Numbered from the stretch's first letter, positions 1-8,678 are shown. The stretch is 64,000 bases of DNA from Syntrophorhabdus sp. PtaB.Bin027 (GCA_002067585.1 MVQO01000214.1:1-64000); one strand, 5' to 3'. Notes: generated by a model not told the origin, from the sequence alone. Program-made: numbers and translations.

Positions 1-75
1 AACCAACACATTCTATCTGCTCATCTTACCTGCGCTGCATCTGGTGGGGTACCTGTGGCAACAGAAAATGTGGAG
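1..75. repeat. Inverted repeat arm 1 (partner 18869-18943)
   Basis: Bases 1-75 match the reverse complement of 18869-18943 with a single mismatch (near base 33). The match may continue to the left of the window. The arm covers the end of the membrane protein gene at 2-88. Confidence 0.9.
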
Positions 76-88
76 AAAGGGCGTTTAA
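2..88 (+). CDS. C-terminal end of a membrane protein (partial)
   Basis: Only the last 28 codons are inside the window, ending at TAA 86-88. The residues are hydrophobic (YLLILPALHLVGYLWQQ) and then basic (KMWRKGV), as expected for a last membrane helix followed by a cytoplasmic tail. The same peptide, with one residue changed, recurs on the opposite strand near 18.9 kb in what looks like a gene fragment, and the DNA is almost identical there. The family cannot be named from so short a piece. Confidence 0.5.
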   Translation, partial: TNTFYLLILPALHLVGYLWQQKMWRKGV

Positions 89-427
89 CTGAATGAGAAT
101 AACTAACTCACAGGCTCTGTACGTGTCCATTGTGCGAATATGGAGTACGTAGGCAACATATGGTTACATGATGCAGGTTTTGTTTGTAAATATAAGCTCA
201 TTGTCTATTTTTTGTATGGAATATGTCAATATTTGTCTTATTTCTGGAAATTATGCCTGTAAATCAGGGTCTGGCTACAGTAAAAGAAAAGACAAAAAAG
301 GGAATACTCATATATGTAAAGAATAAACATCCCCTCCTGGTGTTGTAAGCTTTGTTCTATTTGCGTAAATTCAAAGAATCATATAAAATTATTTGTAAAT
401 AATAGACTTTAGTCCATGGGAGGGAAC
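89..427. other. AT-rich intergenic stretch
   Basis: No ORF with coding character and no RNA gene is visible in these 339 bases. The stretch is AT-rich and presumably carries the promoter of the secreted protein gene at 428, but no -35/-10 pair stands out. Confidence 0.4.
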
Positions 428-799
428 ATGAAGAAGGGTTTGGCCATACCTTTTTCAGTGACCATTGGTATTTTCTTCTGTCTCGTCTCTCTGCATGTAC
501 ATGGAGACGTTGCTTCGTGTCAAACGCATGATCAGGGGACAATTATATCGTGCATGGAGTTCGCCAGTAGCAAATCGATTCCTGCCTCTATGGAAAAAGA
601 ATGTACCTCGAGAGGCTTAGGGAATAACAAGTGGGTCAAGAGTTCCTGTCCAAGGATTGGATCGATTGGATACTGTGCTATCTTCAGGAATGACACAATT
701 AGCCAGGTTGTCTATTGCTATAAAAGGCAGAGCATACCCGACAAACTGAACCTTGGATTCTGTAAGCAAGCCTGCAAAGGGAGTTTTACTGCCTTCTAA
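428..799 (+). CDS. Small secreted cysteine-rich protein, unknown function
   Basis: The start at 428 is chosen because a GGGAGG ribosome site lies at 419-424 and because the product then begins MKKGLAIPF, a classic signal peptide with a hydrophobic core and a probable cut after HVHG. The mature part, about 100 residues, holds nine cysteines (for example SCQ, SCME, KECTS, SCPR, YCAI, YCYK, FCKQACKG), which fits a disulfide-stabilised exported protein. I do not recognise a family. It stands alone, with long intergenic DNA on the left and a convergent acetyltransferase gene on the right. Confidence 0.65.
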   Translation: MKKGLAIPFSVTIGIFFCLVSLHVHGDVASCQTHDQGTIISCMEFASSKSIPASMEKECTSRGLGNNKWVKSSCPRIGSIGYCAIFRNDTISQVVYCYKRQSIPDKLNLGFCKQACKGSFTAF

Positions 800-902
800 G
801 AGGAAATCTTTTATAGGAGATTGTTAATAACGGTTTAAAAAGGATCAAAGAAATAATATCTTTTTACCCGTGCTAGGAACCATCTGTAATGCACTGAATC
901 TT

Positions 903-1346
903 TTAAATCTTTAGCTCGAGATTGATCATATCGCCTCGTTTGAACCCCATTTTGTCAAAAAATTGCAGAAGATCCCAGTCCTTCCAGTTCACAAAGACAT
1001 AGATTGTATCTACCCCAACCTTTTTAAACATGTTAAACATTTCTTTGAAAAGGATCCGCGCAATCCCCCTTTTCTGATATTCTTTTATCACGCCGAGAGT
1101 ATCTATCCAAGCCACATTTTCAGGGATACCATACTCCCAGCCACTAGCCCTACCAAGAATGAAACCGATGACCTTCCTATCAACTTCAGCAATTAGAGAG
1201 GGAACCCCAGATGTCTCAAGACTTTCAAGTCTTGCTTCCCAGTACCCCCTTCTCTTCGTTCCAAGCAGTCCATAGTCAATTTCAGTCACAGCATCTAAAT
1301 CTTTCATTGTTAACACTCGTAGCTTGACAGGTTCCGTTTGGGCCAT
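903..1346 (-). CDS. GNAT family N-acetyltransferase
   Basis: The product of about 147 residues has the GNAT acetyl-CoA fold: the EYQKRGIARILF segment matches motif A (R/QxxGxG/A), preceded by the strand VAWIDTLGV and followed by FVNWKDWDLLQFFDKMGFKRG, the usual late strand-helix with a Phe-Tyr-like NxxAxxFYxKxGF pattern. The ATG at 1346 has AGAGGA upstream; an upstream in-frame ATG at 1379 has no ribosome site. The acceptor cannot be told from sequence: RimI-like protein acetylation or small-molecule acetylation are both possible. Confidence 0.8.
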   Translation of the reverse strand: MAQTEPVKLRVLTMKDLDAVTEIDYGLLGTKRRGYWEARLESLETSGVPSLIAEVDRKVIGFILGRASGWEYGIPENVAWIDTLGVIKEYQKRGIARILFKEMFNMFKKVGVDTIYVFVNWKDWDLLQFFDKMGFKRGDMINLELKI

Positions 1347-1524
1347 GACAATCCTCTTGTATGTTTTATTTTCTAACATTTGAGTATAGCAAAGAAACAG
1401 GGGTTGTCAAGAAAAGGAAATCTTATGTAACAGGATGGTGTTAACGAATTCCTCACTGCAAGCGATGGGCATCAGAGAAATGAATATATGTATCAAATAT
1501 CATGTGTCTCGAGGGATGGAAACC

Positions 1525-1556
1525 TAGCCCCTAAGCGATTAATTGGTTAGGGGCTA
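1525..1556. terminator. Perfect 10-bp hairpin, possible terminator
   Basis: TAGCCCCTAA (1525-1534) pairs with TTAGGGGCTA (1547-1556) around a 12-base loop. No run of T follows directly on the plus strand, so termination is uncertain; a protein-binding site is an alternative. Confidence 0.4.
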
Positions 1557-1821
1557 TGGAATAACTTTTCTCGCAGGGCGACCGTGAAGGGGGGGATGAC
1601 AGACAATCGATTGAGTTGAGCAGGCGGATTATTACAAAATCCACTCAATTATGTTACAGATAATCTTTTATTTGATTCTATTTTGAGTAGGTATGTAGTA
1701 ATCAGTGAGTCTATTAATCAGCCGGTCACACTGTACAATAAATAAAGTTGGAGGGCAACCTCAAGCAGAAATACAAGGACAGGTTACCATGAGTCTCAGC
1801 AATAGAAACCCCATATTATGC

Positions 1822-1849
1822 TTGAATATTCAATGAAAATTGCTATAAT
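1822..1849 (+). promoter_or_regulatory. Sigma-70-type promoter of ruvX, apparently leaderless
   Basis: TTGAAT at 1822-1827 and a consensus TATAAT at 1844-1849 are 16 bases apart. The ruvX ATG begins at 1855, only five bases after the -10 box, so the transcript should start at or inside the start codon. No ribosome site could fit. Confidence 0.7.
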
Positions 1850-1854
1850 AGCAC

Positions 1855-2271
1855 ATGCGCGTACTCGGTCTCGATGTAGGCAACAAGAAGATAGGTATAT
1901 CTTTGTCTGACACAACCCGAAGCATTGCGCAAGGGCTGAAGGTCTATCGCAGAACAACCTTGGAAAAAGACTTGGAGGAGTTAAAACTCGTTGTTGAGGA
2001 ACATGGCATTGGGAAGATAGTCATCGGTCTTCCAAAAGATTTGAACGGAGCTATAGGCAAAAAAGCTGCTGAAGTTATGGCTTTTGCAGAGGCAGTACAA
2101 AAATATACTTCGATTGGTATTGTTCTCTGGGACGAACGTTTTACCACCAATGAGGCAAATAGGGTTTTTGAGATGGCCCAGATAAGCCATAAAAAGAGAA
2201 AACCTTATATTGACGTGATGGCCGCTCAGATAATACTCCAGGGATATCTTGATGCCCAAATGCGTAAATAG
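1855..2271 (+). CDS. ruvX: RuvX/YqgF-type pre-16S rRNA nuclease or Holliday junction resolvase
   Basis: The 138-residue product is the usual length of YqgF. It has an RNase H-like fold with GLDVGNKKIGISLSD at residues 5-19 (catalytic Asp7), VIGLPKDLNG at 56-65 and WDERFTT at 92-98, with a late acidic YIDVMAAQ. The family processes the 5' end of 16S rRNA in E. coli and has been proposed as a junction resolvase. The gene overlaps mltG, a pairing common in bacteria, so the two are co-transcribed from the promoter at 1822-1849. Confidence 0.93.
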   Translation: MRVLGLDVGNKKIGISLSDTTRSIAQGLKVYRRTTLEKDLEELKLVVEEHGIGKIVIGLPKDLNGAIGKKAAEVMAFAEAVQKYTSIGIVLWDERFTTNEANRVFEMAQISHKKRKPYIDVMAAQIILQGYLDAQMRK

Positions 2272-3256
2272 AAACATTATTGTTACCATAGTTTTCCTTT
2301 TTGTGATAACACAAACGATTATATTTGCAGGTATCCCACAGGAGAATAACAGAGCGCAAATTAATTTAGTTATAAAAAGTGGTACGGGCCTCTGGAATAT
2401 TGCGGAAAAATTGAAGAATGATGGCGTCATTTATTCTTCCATACTCTTTGTCCTTTGCACACTGCCTTATCGGGGCAGGCTTATTGCGGGAGAATATACG
2501 CTGCGAAAAGATATGTCTATTATAGACGTGGTACAAAGATTGGGCAGAGGAGAACGTAATATTTATGCTTTAAAGATCATTGAAGGGTACAACCTTTACA
2601 ACGTTGCTGCTTCAATAGGAAAGACTGCGATCATGGGGGGAGGAGATTTCCTTGCCCTGGCCAGTAACAAGGATTTTCTTCAAAAGATTGGAATTGACGC
2701 CGACTCGCTTGAAGGTTATCTTACCCCTGACACCTATTACTATAGTAAGGAAGTAGAGGCTGATGTTTTCATTGAGGCAATCGTGAAAAAAACCTTCAGA
2801 AATTTGGAAAAAGAGAGTATAAAAAAAAGGATGCAGGAGCTCAAGTTCGACATCCATAAAACTCTTACCCTTGCCTCGATCATTGAAAGGGAGGCAAAGC
2901 TCAAAGAGGAGAAACCAATTATATCAGCAGTTTTTCATAACCGTTTACAAAGGGGAATGTCCCTTGATGCAGACCCCACAGTTATTTACGGAACAAAGGC
3001 ATTCAATGAGCCTATAAAGAAAACTGATCTTACCACCTATACCCCGTATAACACCTATGCATTTGCGGGGCTTCCCAAGGGCCCTATATGTAATCCTGAC
3101 TGGAATTCTATAACAGCTGCACTGTATCCGGCTTCTGTGGATTACCTTTATTTTGTATCAAAAAACGACGGTACCCATGTCTTCTCGCGGGATATGGATC
3201 AACATAACCGATTTGTAACATTGTATCAGCGGAGCAAAAACGCAAAAAAACAATAA
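2252..3256 (+). CDS. mltG: Endolytic murein transglycosylase MltG (YceG-like)
   Basis: The product of 334 residues has one N-terminal membrane helix (about residues 8-28), a LysM-like stretch (IKSGTGLWNIAEKL) and the YceG catalytic domain with EGYLTPDTYY near 154-163 and the catalytic glutamate in TLASIIEREAK near 212. The family cuts nascent glycan strands at the inner membrane. The ATG at 2252 overlaps the end of ruvX by 20 bases; an adjoining TTG at 2249 is a less likely start. Translational coupling with ruvX is likely. Confidence 0.93.
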   Translation: MPKCVNRNIIVTIVFLFVITQTIIFAGIPQENNRAQINLVIKSGTGLWNIAEKLKNDGVIYSSILFVLCTLPYRGRLIAGEYTLRKDMSIIDVVQRLGRGERNIYALKIIEGYNLYNVAASIGKTAIMGGGDFLALASNKDFLQKIGIDADSLEGYLTPDTYYYSKEVEADVFIEAIVKKTFRNLEKESIKKRMQELKFDIHKTLTLASIIEREAKLKEEKPIISAVFHNRLQRGMSLDADPTVIYGTKAFNEPIKKTDLTTYTPYNTYAFAGLPKGPICNPDWNSITAALYPASVDYLYFVSKNDGTHVFSRDMDQHNRFVTLYQRSKNAKKQ

Positions 3257-3270
3257 ACGAAGGAGGAGTT

Positions 3271-4452
3271 ATGGCAAAAGATGTTGCAGTTATTGGTGTA
3301 GGCCAAACTTACTTTGTAAGGGGCTATGAGGGCTCCATCAGAGAGTTGGCCTTCGAGGCCTTTAAAGAGGCTATGCAGGATGCAGGCATAACGCAGAAAG
3401 ATGTCGCTGCATCCATTTTCTGTTCTGCGCCTGAATATGACAAACAGAGATCGCCTGCAGGTGTGCTTGCAGAGTATCTGGGTCTCATTCCACAGCCAAC
3501 GTTCTATATCGAGACCGTCTGTTCTTCCAGCAGTAGCGGGGTAAAGGTAGCATACAGCATGATTAAGGCAGGACTACATGATGTTGTCGTGGTTCTTGGC
3601 TTCCAGAAGATGTCAGAAATTACCTCAGCCGAATCCCAGGAGAGAATGGGGCGTGGCGCTGACATCCAGTGGGAGGCTCCCTTTGGAACCATGATGCCAG
3701 CTTATTATGCCCTTTATGCCCAGGCTTACATGGCGAAAAATGGGTTAACCCATGATGACCTCATGAATGTGAGAGTAAAATCAGGAACCTATGGCCAGAC
3801 TAACGAAAGGGCGGTTTACAGGAAAGGTGTAAAACCCGCAGACTTCGATCCAAACAACCCCGATGCGAGAATGGCTGGAGCAGTAGCGTGGCCACTCAGA
3901 GTAGGTGATGCCTGTGCAAATGCCGATGGAGCATCCTGCGTTATCCTTGCAAACGCAGAGAAAGCAAAAGCATTTTCCAAGAAACCTGTCTGGATTCTCG
4001 GTATAGGTGCTGCCTCTGAAGCAGTGAACATGGCAGCAAGGCCTGATTTTTCGAAAGGCCTCAGTGTTGGTTATGGCGCGGCTGCGGAAGCATACAAGAT
4101 GGCAGGCATAACTGCAAAAGATGTGAAAGTAGCAGAGGTTCACGACTGTTTCACCATTGCTGAGATTATGGCATATGAGGGTCTTGGTTTTGCCCCTATG
4201 GGTGAAGGGAAACAGCTCATTAGGGAAAAAGCTACATACAAGGAAGGGAAGATCCCTGTAAATGTTGATGGTGGCCTTCTTTCCAAAGGACATCCAATCG
4301 GTGCAACAGGTGGTTCACAGATAAGGACCATTGTTCTGCAACTTCGTGACGAAGCAGGCCCTATGCAGGTACCAGGCAGCCCTGAAATTGGTCTGGTTCA
4401 TAATGTTGGTGGCGTTGGCTTGTATGGCAACGTGACAATCTTCGGGAGGTGA
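3271..4452 (+). CDS. Thiolase-family protein (SCP-x-like acyl-CoA acetyltransferase)
   Basis: The 393-residue product starts 14 bases after mltG behind AGGAGG. It has the nucleophile region ETVCSSSSSG (Cys84), a EVHDCFTIAE segment and GHPIGATGG near the C-terminus. The second conserved cysteine of biosynthetic thiolases is replaced (HNVGGVGLYGN), which is typical of the SCP-x/lipid-transfer subfamily. Such proteins normally work with a DUF35 zinc-ribbon partner, found here as the next gene. A role in beta-ketoacyl-CoA cleavage or condensation during aromatic or fatty acid degradation is inferred; the substrate is unknown. Confidence 0.85.
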   Translation: MAKDVAVIGVGQTYFVRGYEGSIRELAFEAFKEAMQDAGITQKDVAASIFCSAPEYDKQRSPAGVLAEYLGLIPQPTFYIETVCSSSSSGVKVAYSMIKAGLHDVVVVLGFQKMSEITSAESQERMGRGADIQWEAPFGTMMPAYYALYAQAYMAKNGLTHDDLMNVRVKSGTYGQTNERAVYRKGVKPADFDPNNPDARMAGAVAWPLRVGDACANADGASCVILANAEKAKAFSKKPVWILGIGAASEAVNMAARPDFSKGLSVGYGAAAEAYKMAGITAKDVKVAEVHDCFTIAEIMAYEGLGFAPMGEGKQLIREKATYKEGKIPVNVDGGLLSKGHPIGATGGSQIRTIVLQLRDEAGPMQVPGSPEIGLVHNVGGVGLYGNVTIFGR

Positions 4453-4456
4453 TATT

Positions 4457-4867
4457 ATGGGATTCGAAAAATTCGGAAGAAGAAGTTTTACAGCTATGAC
4501 AAAAACCGCAAAGTTTGTCGATTTGCTATCTGAGGGAAAGGTTGCAGGTACCGTTTGCAAACAATGTGGGGCCAAGTTCTTTCCACCACGGGCTGATTGT
4601 GCTTCGTGTTTCTCTAATGATATGGACTGGTTCGAGATGCCAGGAAAAGGCAAACTTGAGACCTTCACCATTGCTTACTACGCACCTTTTGGTTTTGAAA
4701 AAGATTGTCCCTACACAATGGGAGTTGTGGATTTTGGGGATATGAAGCTTTTCGCTCGCCTTGCGAGCGACATAAAACCTGAAGATGCAAAAGTCGGCAT
4801 GGACGTCTCCGTCAAACCCCTGAAGTACGAAGACGGCCAAATGTCTTTCGAAATCATCAAAGCATAG
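4457..4867 (+). CDS. DUF35 zinc-ribbon/OB-fold protein, partner of thiolase
   Basis: The 136-residue product has a rubredoxin-like zinc ribbon (CKQCGAKFFPPRADCASC) followed by an OB-fold with the DUF35 pattern (GKGKLETFTIAYYAPFGF). In archaeal and bacterial thiolase complexes this type of protein binds the thiolase and channels CoA esters. It follows the thiolase gene by four bases with its own GGGAGGTGA ribosome site, so the two almost certainly form a complex. A strong bidirectional terminator follows at 4877. Confidence 0.87.
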   Translation: MGFEKFGRRSFTAMTKTAKFVDLLSEGKVAGTVCKQCGAKFFPPRADCASCFSNDMDWFEMPGKGKLETFTIAYYAPFGFEKDCPYTMGVVDFGDMKLFARLASDIKPEDAKVGMDVSVKPLKYEDGQMSFEIIKA

Positions 4868-4876
4868 GAAAATGTT

Positions 4877-4913
4877 AAGAAAGAAGGCTGTCAAGTTGGC
4901 AGTCTTCTTTCTT
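4877..4913 (+). terminator. Rho-independent terminator after thiolase/DUF35
   Basis: A 17-base arm (4877-4893) pairs with 4897-4913 around a three-base loop, with a few G-T pairs; the right arm is T-rich (TCTTCTTTCTTTAT). Confidence 0.8.
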
Positions 4914-5002
4914 TATCACTGTTGGCGCAGCAAATTTGTGTTGACAGGTGAACCTTTCTGCATTAGTTTGGTGTATCAAACATGAGAAAGTAAGGAGGAA
5001 AC

Positions 5003-5224
5003 ATGAAGGAAAGAGTGGCAGCAGCATTAGAAAAAGTCAAACCTGCGCTTAAAGCTGATGGAGGAGATGTTGAATTGGTTGATGTGACACCTGACGGTGT
5101 AGTAAAAGTTGTTTTGAAGGGTGCCTGTGGCGGTTGCCCTATGAGCCAAATGACCCTGAAGATGGGAATTGAGAGAGTGGTTAAGCAGGAAGTTCCTGAG
5201 GTTAAAGAGGTTGTAGCGCTCTAA
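5003..5224 (+). CDS. NifU C-terminal-like Fe-S scaffold protein (Nfu)
   Basis: The 73-residue product is a stand-alone NifU C-terminal domain: LKADGGDVELVDV, then VKVVLKGACGGCPMSQMTLKMGIE with the paired CxxC that holds a transferable [4Fe-4S] cluster. Proteins of this size carry clusters to target enzymes. Start is clear from AAGGAGGA seven bases before ATG. TTGACA at 4941-4946 may be its -35 box, but no good -10 follows. It is flanked by a terminator and by a convergent gene, so it is probably transcribed alone. Confidence 0.9.
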   Translation: MKERVAAALEKVKPALKADGGDVELVDVTPDGVVKVVLKGACGGCPMSQMTLKMGIERVVKQEVPEVKEVVAL

Positions 5225-5274
5225 ACAGCAGAATAGAATTATCTATGTAGTGAGACTGTCTTGGGCGAAAAAAA

Positions 5275-5931
5275 TTAAGATTTCTCTACATCCTGTTCTA
5301 ACACAACAACATTCGGGAGTTCATCTGTATCAGCATCACTTATAGGGAAATATTCCCAGAGGAGCTCGCCTACACCAATAATTGCTTCACATAAGGCGTC
5401 TGAGGCCCGTTTTTCCCTTATGCCTTTTGAAACCATACCTGCAAATTTGTTCAATGTCTGCGGTTGTATTTTGTCATGAATTCCCTTGTCGGCAAGAACC
5501 CACACCTTACGTTCCAATAAAGACAGGAAGAAAAGTACACCTGTGTGTTTTTTTGTTTTATAGAGTCCCCGTTCATAAAATGCTCTGAGGGCCCTTTCTT
5601 TTACCGCTTTTTCTTTTCTTTTTTTGCCTATAAAAACTGCCTTCAGTGCGGGAATCCACCGAAAGATCATGGAGCCTGGGAAAAAAAGGATAAAGGCAAG
5701 GGGTATAAATGCCCAGACAGATCCATTAAAGAATATTGAAGATGCAAGAAGTGATGCAAGGCCTCCAATGAATACCCCGCCCAGAACATCTGCCTCTTTG
5801 TAATCACTGCTTTGATCGATCACCACTGTAACAATCTCTCCGATGGTCCTCGCCTCAACACCTATGGTAGTGACTTTTATCCTTTCCTTTTCATCTTCAG
5901 TAAAAAAAGAGTCTGCTTTTGCCTGATACAT
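5275..5931 (-). CDS. TPM-domain membrane protein
   Basis: The 218-residue product has two close membrane helices (about residues 50-95: VFIGGLASLLASSIFF and FIPLAFILFFPGSMIF) and a TPM-like C-terminal part (HTGVLFFLSLLERKVWVLADKGIHDKI). The family is often found as a second TPM protein after a YgcG-like protein and LemA. It is the last gene of the lemA cluster and starts two bases after its neighbour. Function of this cluster is not established; an envelope stress or repair role is commonly suggested. Confidence 0.8.
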   Translation of the reverse strand: MYQAKADSFFTEDEKERIKVTTIGVEARTIGEIVTVVIDQSSDYKEADVLGGVFIGGLASLLASSIFFNGSVWAFIPLAFILFFPGSMIFRWIPALKAVFIGKKRKEKAVKERALRAFYERGLYKTKKHTGVLFFLSLLERKVWVLADKGIHDKIQPQTLNKFAGMVSKGIREKRASDALCEAIIGVGELLWEYFPISDADTDELPNVVVLEQDVEKS

Positions 5932-5933
5932 CG

Positions 5934-6914
5934 TTACCAGTCCCCCGAGGCTCCCCCGCCGCCAAAGTCTCCGCCGCCGCCAAATCCGCCTCGTGAATCG
6001 AAATCATCATTGCCCCTACCGCGTGAACCAAAGGACCCTCCTCTGGGAAAGAACATGCCGCCTCTGCCCTGGCCAGCCCCTGAAAAAAGAAAGGGTAAAA
6101 AAATGCCCATGATTAGACCAAGAATGCACAAAAGAATAAGGGTAAAGACAGAAGGTTCCAAAACAAAGTATGCGGTAACAGGGAGACCAATCGCCCCTGC
6201 GACACCTCCAAGAACAGGAGAGATATTTCCCAATATTAAAAGGCCTACTGCACCAAAGAGTAAAATGGTAAAAAAGGGTGAAAATGACTCTATTGTTCTG
6301 GAAGGTCTATCATCGTCTGTCTTGAATTCTCCTTTTGTTGCATCGATCAGTGCTGCTATTCCTGCTACAAGACCGCCACTGAAATCCCCCCTCTTGAATC
6401 TTGGCTTCACCACAAGATCAATAATCCTTCCTGCCATGAGGTCTGTCAACTTCCCTTCCAAGCCCCTGCCAACCTCGATGCGTATCTTTCTTTCCTGGTT
6501 TGCAATAATCAGGATGATCCCATTGTCTCTTCCTTTTTTACCAATCTTCCATGCCTCTGCAACCTTAATTGAGTAGTCTTCTATAGTCAACCCTTCGAGG
6601 GATGGGATAGTTAGAATAACAATCTGTGTTGAGTCAGTTCGTTCAAACTCCCTGAGCTCATTTGTCAGCTTTGTTCGAATAGTGGGAGGAATCATGTTTG
6701 CATAATCATTGATGTAACCCTTAAGGGGCGGGATCTCAGTGGCATAGGCCCTGGAAAGAAAATCTATTTCGAAGTTGAAAAGACGAAAAGAGCAAGGCCA
6801 CAAGGCTACAAAAAAAATAAAAATGAGAAACGAATATGGAATTGCACTGAAAATTCTATTACTTTTCTTTTTGATACTGCAGTGGTGTCTCTGAACCCCG
6901 AAATCCAAACTCAT
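5934..6914 (-). CDS. TPM-domain protein, YgcG family, with glycine-rich tail
   Basis: The product of 326 residues has an N-terminal hydrophobic stretch, a TPM domain (GYINDYANMIPPTIRTKL to about residue 190, with GKKGRDNGIILIIANQERKIRIEVGRGLEG), one or two membrane helices near 225-280, and a glycine-rich C-terminus ending GGGGDFGGGGASGDW. This architecture is characteristic of YgcG/Psb32-like proteins. It lies between lemA and another TPM gene on the same strand. The first 40 residues are unusual for a signal sequence, so the start may lie further in. Confidence 0.87.
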   Translation of the reverse strand: MSLDFGVQRHHCSIKKKSNRIFSAIPYSFLIFIFFVALWPCSFRLFNFEIDFLSRAYATEIPPLKGYINDYANMIPPTIRTKLTNELREFERTDSTQIVILTIPSLEGLTIEDYSIKVAEAWKIGKKGRDNGIILIIANQERKIRIEVGRGLEGKLTDLMAGRIIDLVVKPRFKRGDFSGGLVAGIAALIDATKGEFKTDDDRPSRTIESFSPFFTILLFGAVGLLILGNISPVLGGVAGAIGLPVTAYFVLEPSVFTLILLCILGLIMGIFLPFLFSGAGQGRGGMFFPRGGSFGSRGRGNDDFDSRGGFGGGGDFGGGGASGDW

Positions 6915-6928
6915 AAGCAGCCTTAAGC

Positions 6929-7513
6929 CTAGAACTTCACCTTTGGTGCTTTTTCTGCGCCTGCCTCAGCTTTGAAAGCCTCCTTGGGCTTCAGGTGGAG
7001 GAGAATGCTGTTTGTCACACTGTTCGGAAAAATCCTAATAGAAGTGTTAAACTCCTGTACTGCCTTATTATACCTTGTTCTTGCCACATTAATCCTGTTT
7101 TCAGTACCTTCCAACTGAACCTGAAGATCTCTGAAGTTCTGGTTTGCCTTAAGGTCCGGGTACTGCTCAACAACAACAAGCAGTCTGGATAAGGCGTTGC
7201 CTATTGACGCCTGCGCCTCCTGAAACTGGCTGAATGCTTTGGGGTCATTTACTATGTCAGCACCTGCCTGTATACTCCCCACCTTCCCCCGTGCCTCTGT
7301 TACTGCCTGGAGCGTTTCTTTCTCATGTTTTGCATAGGACTTCACAACCTCCACAAGGTTGGGGATAAGGTCATTTCTTCTTTGATAAGTAGCCTCAACA
7401 TCACCCCATGCTGCCTTAACTGCCTCTTCATTAATCTGCATTGTATTGTAACCACAACCTGATAGACTCATTATTACAAATATTCCAAGTGCATAGACCA
7501 AAAACCTTTTCAT
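6929..7513 (-). CDS. lemA: LemA family lipoprotein
   Basis: The product of 194 residues starts with a lipoprotein signal ([12 protein letters not shown], lipobox LSGC) and continues as a long helical LemA domain: [62 protein letters not shown]. LemA proteins sit in the envelope, usually beside TPM-domain genes as here. It is the first gene of a three-gene operon on the minus strand. Confidence 0.93.
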   Translation of the reverse strand: MKRFLVYALGIFVIMSLSGCGYNTMQINEEAVKAAWGDVEATYQRRNDLIPNLVEVVKSYAKHEKETLQAVTEARGKVGSIQAGADIVNDPKAFSQFQEAQASIGNALSRLLVVVEQYPDLKANQNFRDLQVQLEGTENRINVARTRYNKAVQEFNTSIRIFPNSVTNSILLHLKPKEAFKAEAGAEKAPKVKF

Positions 7514-7708
7514 TCAACCCTCCAAACAAAATCGTTTTTCAGATTCCAAAACAGTATAGACAAATACTATCATCTCATCAACCTGAAATAAAGGTTATAG
7601 ATCAAGCGATTTCACTGTTTGACCTTTAATCAATCCATATCTAATTTATTGACGACAGAGAAAGATGCATGATACAAATTCCTGAACCATTATACAAGGA
7701 GGATGATT

Positions 7709-8113
7709 ATGGATGAAAATACATTGAAGAAAAGAACGCAGGAAACAGCAAAAAAGTTGTGGACCGGTGGTATTAAACTGGACCCGCCCTATCTTATGTG
7801 GAAGGAATTTGACAGAGACCTTGCCAATGATCTTTCCATGTTCATTACAGGCAATCTATACTCTCGAACAGTCTTAACCCTACCTGAAAGGCAGATGATA
7901 GCATGTGCTATACTCGCAGCATTGGGCGCTGCAGATGAGTTGCGGCTGCATGTGAATGCGGCACTTAATGTTGGTTGTGATCCTAAAAAGCTTGCCGAGA
8001 CCTTTTTTCAGTTAGCACCTTACGGAGGAATGCCTTTAGTCAATAAAGCCCTTGAAGTCTTCAAAGAGGTGCTGAAAGGCCGGGGTGAATGGGAAAGCTT
8101 TCATACAGAATAA
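7709..8113 (+). CDS. Carboxymuconolactone decarboxylase (CMD/AhpD-like) family protein
   Basis: The 134-residue product is a single CMD domain: LPERQMIACAILAALGAADELRLHVNAALNVGCDPKKLAETFFQLAPYGGMP. The usual CxxC of AhpD peroxidase partners is missing (ILAALGA stands where CxxC would be), so a lactone decarboxylase-like or unknown role is more likely than redox. ATG 7709 is preferred to ATG 7703 because AAGGAGG at 7696-7702 abuts the latter. A weak promoter TTGACC (7619-7624) with TAATTT (7642-7647) lies upstream. Confidence 0.83.
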   Translation: MDENTLKKRTQETAKKLWTGGIKLDPPYLMWKEFDRDLANDLSMFITGNLYSRTVLTLPERQMIACAILAALGAADELRLHVNAALNVGCDPKKLAETFFQLAPYGGMPLVNKALEVFKEVLKGRGEWESFHTE

Positions 8114-8125
8114 CGAGTAATCTGT

Positions 8126-8536
8126 CTACAAACGTCCGATGCGCCTCTGAACGTCATCGTCAAAGCGTGTCATCCGGGTGACAAACTCCTGGTTCTTTTC
8201 GGTCTGTTTTTCATCGCTAAGACGTATTGATTGCACCATATTCTTGTTTATGGCTATGAAGCCGACTTTGATATCAACAGCCTTCGTCTCTTCCACGCTA
8301 TTCACAAGAATAATAAAGGGCTTCTTATCGTTGACAACATCACTTACGCGGCTCATATAGTCAGGCACAAATAAATCTCCGGCATAGGTCTTATCTCCTG
8401 TCTTGACCCTGACCCTTATGAACTGGCCTTCTTTTTCCTTCTCAATCTCTTGAAAGTCTGTAAAGCAATACCTGCAAACACGCGCTTCATTCCTTATTGT
8501 TTCTGCGCAATAAGGACATTGTTTCATGTTATCCAT
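8126..8536 (-). CDS. Zinc-ribbon protein of unknown function
   Basis: The 136-residue product has an N-terminal double CxxC zinc ribbon (CPYCAETIRNEARVCRYC) followed by a beta-rich domain (FIRVRVKTGDKTYAGDLFVPD and FIILVNSVEETKAVDIKVGFIAINKNMVQSI) resembling the DUF6812/PilZ-like small domains seen in deltaproteobacteria. GAGGAGG precedes the ATG. It converges with the CMD gene, leaving 12 bases between stops. Confidence 0.65.
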   Translation of the reverse strand: MDNMKQCPYCAETIRNEARVCRYCFTDFQEIEKEKEGQFIRVRVKTGDKTYAGDLFVPDYMSRVSDVVNDKKPFIILVNSVEETKAVDIKVGFIAINKNMVQSIRLSDEKQTEKNQEFVTRMTRFDDDVQRRIGRL

Positions 8537-8678
8537 ATATCCTCCTCATCCCCACATTTTATAAATTCTATCTCACTTGATTTCATCAAGTTGATATGTT
8601 TATCGGACATTTTCTTGAGAACAAAAGTCCCCCGATGCTTTGCAGTAGATTTTTTATTTTCTTTTTGAAAAGAGGGTA

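Larger units (their letters stand above)
1347..1854. other. Long intergenic region upstream of ruvX
   Basis: No gene is visible. The region contains the perfect 10-bp inverted repeat at 1525-1556 and, at its right end, the ruvX promoter. The remainder shows no coding character on either strand. Confidence 0.45.

Noticed and set aside
5812-6576. Long plus-strand frame (254 codons) rich in proline
   Set aside because: It lies opposite the TPM-domain genes; the proline run is the complement of the glycine-rich tail. No ribosome site, no family.
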